Part shown: positions 60,914-64,000 of the stretch, in pieces
How the letters are laid out: every line of letters starts with the position of its first letter
How positions within the stretch are numbered: the first letter of the stretch is position 1
The notes under the pieces: model-generated
What the model was told of the DNA's origin: nothing
Database searches by the model: none
What the model saw: the letters and a program-made list of their open reading frames with translations, nothing else
NCBI GenBank assembly: GCA_963728975.1
Contig: CAVSMF010000001.1
Coordinates: 434,001 to 498,000 of the forward strand
Origin: DATFCK01 sp963728975
GTDB lineage: Bacteria; Verrucomicrobiota; Verrucomicrobiia; Chthoniobacterales; UBA10450
Direction of reading: 5' to 3'
Length of the DNA: 64,000 nt
Program-made: the position numbers and the translations under genes

Positions 60914-61037
60914 GGACGCCCCGGAGGTGCGTCCCTACCTGAAAGGACGCCCCGGAGGTGCGTCCCTACCTGAAAGGACGCCCCGGAGATGCGTCCCTAC
61001 CTGAAAGGACGCCCCGGAGATGCGCCCCTCCTGAAAG
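60914..61037. repeat. tandem array of four 31-bp units
   Basis: Units start at 60914, 60945, 60976 and 61007: GGACGCCCCGGAGGTGCGTC CCTACCTGAAA. Each has a GGACGC/GCGTCC hairpin. A single relative is at 55900. The array sits between miaA and the RRM protein. Confidence 0.85.
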
Positions 61038-61093
61038 CAAGAACCGGAAGATCGGTTACCCGATCTTCCGGTTTCAAACCAAAGTGGCTTTTG

Positions 61094-61594
61094 CTAATCG
61101 CGCATCTGGTGCTCGCTCGTTTTCGCGCCGCTTACCACCAGCTTGCGGCCGAGGAATTCCTTGTCGTGCAATTCCTGAACGGCGCGCTTGGCTTCGTCGA
61201 TGGTCTGCATCTGAACAAAAGCGAATCCCTTGGAGCGCTGGTTATGCCGGTAGCTGACGACTTCCGCGTTCTGGACGTGGCCTACGCCGTTAAAGAGCTC
61301 GAACAGATCGCTCTCGGTGGCGTCGAAGGAAAGGTTTCCGACGTAAAGCCTCGGCGAAGTAACTTCGATCGACTCAGGTTTGCGCGTGGGCCGCGGGGTC
61401 GGGGAACCGTTGCGTCCGGCCGGGGCTGGTTTCTTTTCGCCTTTGCCGTTGCCAAACAACGCGGCGACTTTCTGCCAGAATGTTTTCTTGGGAGCTTGAG
61501 CCCGTGCCTCTGGATGACGCGAGCGGCGATCGCCCCCTCGGTGAGAGCCGCCTCGCGACCGGCGCGATCGTCTCCCGGATGAATGAGATTTCAT
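61094..61594 (-). CDS. RNA-binding protein (RRM domain)
   Basis: A ~166-residue protein: a basic Ser/Arg/Gly/His-rich N-terminal ~75 residues (low complexity, RNA-binding type), then an RRM (~86-165) with RNP2 LYVGNLSF and RNP1 KGFAFVQM. It is likely an RNA chaperone-type cytosolic protein, as in cyanobacterial Rbp and proteobacterial RRM proteins. Start chosen at 61594 (MKSHSSG); an upstream Met at 61606 is possible. Confidence 0.85.
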   Translation of the reverse strand: MKSHSSGRRSRRSRGGSHRGGDRRSRHPEARAQAPKKTFWQKVAALFGNGKGEKKPAPAGRNGSPTPRPTRKPESIEVTSPRLYVGNLSFDATESDLFELFNGVGHVQNAEVVSYRHNQRSKGFAFVQMQTIDEAKRAVQELHDKEFLGRKLVVSGAKTSEHQMRD

Positions 61595-62076
61595 GGTGAT
61601 CCTCAATGTTTACCGAATTATTGGATGGGCGGAGCGCATCGATCGATGCACGGCCGGCGGCGCGCCAACCCCGAAGGGTTGCTTCAAGTAATCTATTAAC
61701 AATCTGCTGCGCCACTGGAAACCCCGCCCCAGTAGGCCGGAAATGAACTCGTGTCGAACCGCTACCGCCCGCCGTCAGCCAACGAAAAAGCGAAGATGAA
61801 GTGCCTCGCATCATGATAAGATCTATCTAAATCGCCGTGAGACGCGGACGTCTGGATCATCGATGAAGATTCCCGACATCTGCGGTAATTATGGGCGGGG
61901 CCGGCCCGGTTTGCAAGTGGTAAGGTGGACACCTCCGTGCCGGTTCATTTTACGGGCGAAATTCAACCCTGGGGAAGACGCTCCTAAATGTGAAAAAACC
62001 CCGCCGGCACTCGTTGTAAGTCGCCGGTTGGTCCTTTGTTTTTTCCTGCCACCGCCGGTTTAGGCGATCTTGAGAA
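61595..62076. other. intergenic stretch, no recognised gene
   Basis: About 480 bases between the RRM gene start and the epimerase stop. It probably holds the RRM promoter on the minus strand. Short frames on either strand lack family features. No repeat family of this window was seen in it. Confidence 0.35.
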
Positions 62077-63031
62077 TTAGGTTTTTGATTTCTGGCGGAG
62101 AAACCAATCGATAAAACGGGGCAGGCCCGCGGCCAGAGGCGTGGTTGGGTTGTAGCCGAGCAACTTTCTCGCTTTTGAAATATCGGCACAGGTCAATGGC
62201 ACGTCGCCCGGTTGTTCGGGGAGGCGATTGATTCTGGCCTTTTTTCCAAGGGCTTTTTCGATGGCAACGATCAAGTTTTTGAGCTGAATCGTTTCACTTT
62301 CGCCCAGGTTAAAGATGTCGAACAAAGGGCCGTTGTAGGTCAGCGCAGCCATGGTGCCCTGGACGATGTCGTCAATATAGGTGTAGTCGCGGCGGGTAGT
62401 GCCGTCCCCGAATTGATCGATCGTCAGGCCCCTCGTGAATGCGGCGGGTAAACTGGTGAATTGCCAGGTCCGGCCGTTGCCGCGGCCCGTAAACCGTGAA
62501 GTAACGCAGGGCAATTACCCGGATCTGGTAGAGATGAGAAAAGGTCGAGCAAAGGAATTCGCCCGCGATTTTGGTGGCGGCGTAGGGGCTGATGGTTTGG
62601 GTGAGATGCATCGCTTCAGAAAAAGGGGCGGTCTCGCAAATCCCATAAACCGAGGAGCTGGAAGCGAAAATGAAACGCTCCAGCCCGGCCATGCGGGCGG
62701 CTTCCAAAAGGTGCAGGGTGCCGTTGACGTTGGTGTCGTAATAGAGCTGGGGCTGGGAAATTGACGGGCGAACTCCTGCCCGCGCCGCCAGATGGAGAAC
62801 GGCGTCGAATTTCTGCCGGTGAAACAAATCGCGGACCGCTCGGTTGTCCCGGAGATCGACCAGGTGCACCGGAACATCTTTTTTTACCGCGGCAATATTG
62901 TTCCACTTGATCGACGGGTCGTAGAAATCGTTGAAATCGTCGGCCAGGGCGACGTTGTGGCCGGCGGCGACCAGTTTTTCAACCAGATGCGATCCGATAA
63001 ATCCAGCGCCGCCGGTGACCAGGATCCTCAT
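62077..63031 (-). CDS. NAD-dependent nucleotide-sugar epimerase (UDP-glucuronate 4-epimerase-like; one frameshift)
   Basis: An extended short-chain dehydrogenase. MRILVTGGAGFIGSHLVEKL is the NAD-binding fold; YFTVYGPRQRPDLAIHQF matches the UDP-sugar epimerase region. At about 62430 the frame shifts one base, continuing GLTIDQFGDGTTRRDYTYID and LFDIFNLGESETIQLKNLI. The catalytic Tyr and Lys are in SPYAATKIAGEF. It probably makes UDP-galacturonate for surface polysaccharide. The stop of one frame and start of another are artefacts of the break. Confidence 0.85.
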
Positions 63032-63033
63032 GG

Positions 63034-63102
63034 CGTTAAATTAGCCACAGACGCCGTAGTGAGCGAAGCCGAATCTATGAACACGGATGAACACAGATTT
63101 TA
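63034..63102. repeat. CCACAGACGCCG repeat, copy 2
   Basis: GGCGTTAAATTAGCCACAGA CGCCGTAGTGAGCGAAGCCG and onward to ACACAGATTTT, directly before the epimerase start. Copy 3 is 142 bp away. Confidence 0.7.
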
Positions 63103-63175
63103 GATCAATGGGACCGCGGGCATGTTGCCCGCCGCCCTGTCCAGCATATTGCGGGACAGAGGGCAGAATTTGGAG

Positions 63176-63246
63176 GGCGTTAAATTAGCCACAGAGCCGG
63201 AGTGGCCGAAGCCGAATCTACGAACACGGATTGACACAGATTTAGA
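63176..63246. repeat. CCACAGACGCCG repeat, copy 3
   Basis: GGCGTTAAATTAGCCACAGA GCCGGAGTGGCCGAAGCCGA and onward to ACACAGATTTAGA, a direct repeat of copy 2. Confidence 0.7.
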
Positions 63247-63309
63247 TTTGTCACTCTGCCCGATCTCCGTTGGCCCATCGGTGTTTCATCCGTGTTAATC
63301 TGAGGCTTG

Positions 63310-63990
63310 ATGAAACCAGGCCGCTTCAACCTCATCGCCGGATTATCGGTCTTGATCGCGTTCGCCATTTCCTTTCTTGCGACGGTTTGGTTTCGACTCG
63401 GACCGGAATTGACCCGGCCCAAACATGTCGCTCCTGCTTTCCAGCTGGCTCCACCGCTCGATCTGGCATCGCTCCCGACCGCCGGCCGGTTCGATTTCCC
63501 GTTAGGCAGCGAGCATGGCGCGTTCAGTTACAACGCGCAGCGGTTTACCGAGAATCACCATCTGGGCGACGATCTGAACGGCATCGGCGGCGAAAACAGC
63601 GATTGGGGCGACCCGGTTTATGCGGTGGCGGCTGGACGGGTGCTGCTGGCCCGCGATGGCGGGCCGGGATGGGGAAAGGTTGTGATCGTGCTTCATGCCT
63701 ATCTGGACGGGAAACAGCAGCGCAAATATGTGGAGTCGTATTACGCGCACGTGGAAAGGATGCTGGTTCGTCCGGGCGACCTGGTTCAACGGGGAGAGGT
63801 GATTGCGACGGTGGGGACGGCCAACGGCCGGTATCTGGCCCATCTCCATTTCGAGATGCGCGCATTCACCACCCCGTTTATCGGGCCGGGTTATCGCAAG
63901 GAAACACAAGGCTGGATCGATCCCAGCCGTTTCATCGAAACACACCGGGGAGCGCCGGACGACGATGTGGGACGCAAACCGGTTCCATAA
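63310..63990 (+). CDS. M23-family (LytM) metallopeptidase
   Basis: A 226-residue exported protein: N-terminal signal/anchor helix (FNLIAGLSVLIAFAISFLAT), a linker, then the LytM domain with HHLGDDLNGIGGENSDWGDP (first His/Asp metal ligands), YAVAAGRVLLARDGGPGWGK and HLHFEMRAFT (HxH metal ligands). It should cut peptidoglycan cross-bridges or act as a lytic regulator. ATG 63310 is chosen; a TTG three bases upstream is an alternative. GAGG four bases before the ATG is a partial ribosome binding site. Confidence 0.88.
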   Translation: MKPGRFNLIAGLSVLIAFAISFLATVWFRLGPELTRPKHVAPAFQLAPPLDLASLPTAGRFDFPLGSEHGAFSYNAQRFTENHHLGDDLNGIGGENSDWGDPVYAVAAGRVLLARDGGPGWGKVVIVLHAYLDGKQQRKYVESYYAHVERMLVRPGDLVQRGEVIATVGTANGRYLAHLHFEMRAFTTPFIGPGYRKETQGWIDPSRFIETHRGAPDDDVGRKPVP

Positions 63991-64000
63991 GCGAGCGCCC

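Noticed and set aside
61863..62063. 66-residue plus-strand frame before the epimerase
   Set aside because: No family features, and the codons look random.
1..64000. tRNA or rRNA genes
   Set aside because: No cloverleaf with T-loop/acceptor pairing or rRNA-like stretch was recognised by reading; a covariance search would be decisive.

Overview
The window is a 64 kb piece of a moderately GC-rich bacterial chromosome. Its gene content and style resemble a soil Verrucomicrobiota bacterium, perhaps Chthoniobacterales/Spartobacteria. This placement is inferred from protein style and is not proven: there is no rRNA here. Supporting signs are start codons that mostly lack a Shine-Dalgarno sequence, an ADOP-type permease, long TolB-like/TPR proteins, a YXWGXW lipoprotein, and very dense short palindromic repeats between genes.

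Layout. 1-17 kb: the 3' end of a P5C/aldehyde dehydrogenase; a housekeeping run rsmI, rplU, rpmA, adk, a zinc-ribbon protein, fmt, pyrH, frr; a glutaredoxin/membrane-protein pair; proS; a CAP-domain secreted protein whose stop codon lies in the end of a MITE-like element; an ADOP permease; pilT followed by a response regulator with a histidine-less DHp remnant. 17-21 kb: a thiolase, a small membrane protein and a glutaryl-CoA dehydrogenase, then an array of six 45-bp hairpin repeats. 21-30 kb: a carbon-metabolism block with a SucC-like subunit, a SucD-citryl-CoA lyase fusion (together resembling ATP-citrate lyase), an HD-domain protein, aconitase and isocitrate dehydrogenase, with a Phd/PIN toxin-antitoxin module between the two lyase genes. 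30-38 kb: a decayed toxin locus, small membrane/secreted proteins, and three TolB-like/TPR/cyclase proteins. 38-47 kb: PrpD-like protein, lysine 6-aminotransferase, aminoadipate-semialdehyde dehydrogenase, acyl-CoA dehydrogenase and a FadJ-like enzyme. With glutaryl-CoA dehydrogenase and thiolase these cover most of a lysine to acetyl-CoA route. 47-64 kb: mgtE, an oxidoreductase, rpmB, acpP, mscS, a FemAB-like protein, an SMR transporter pair, nth, hflX, miaA, an RRM protein, a nucleotide-sugar epimerase and an M23 peptidase.

Two features stand out. First, about ten families of palindromic repeats occupy the intergenic space. One of them (arm GGAGGGCGGAGCTCC) also lies inside reading frames, where it encodes a recurring EGGAPATP-type peptide in unrelated proteins, much like the Rickettsia palindromic elements. 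Second, the ATP-citrate-lyase-like/aconitase/IDH block covers the citrate branch of a reductive TCA cycle.

A caution: six genes (aclB-like, acn, a hypothetical at 50-51.6 kb, the FemAB-like gene, miaA, epimerase) contain seven single-base frameshifts. This many in otherwise well-conserved genes suggests sequencing/assembly indels at least as much as real pseudogenes.
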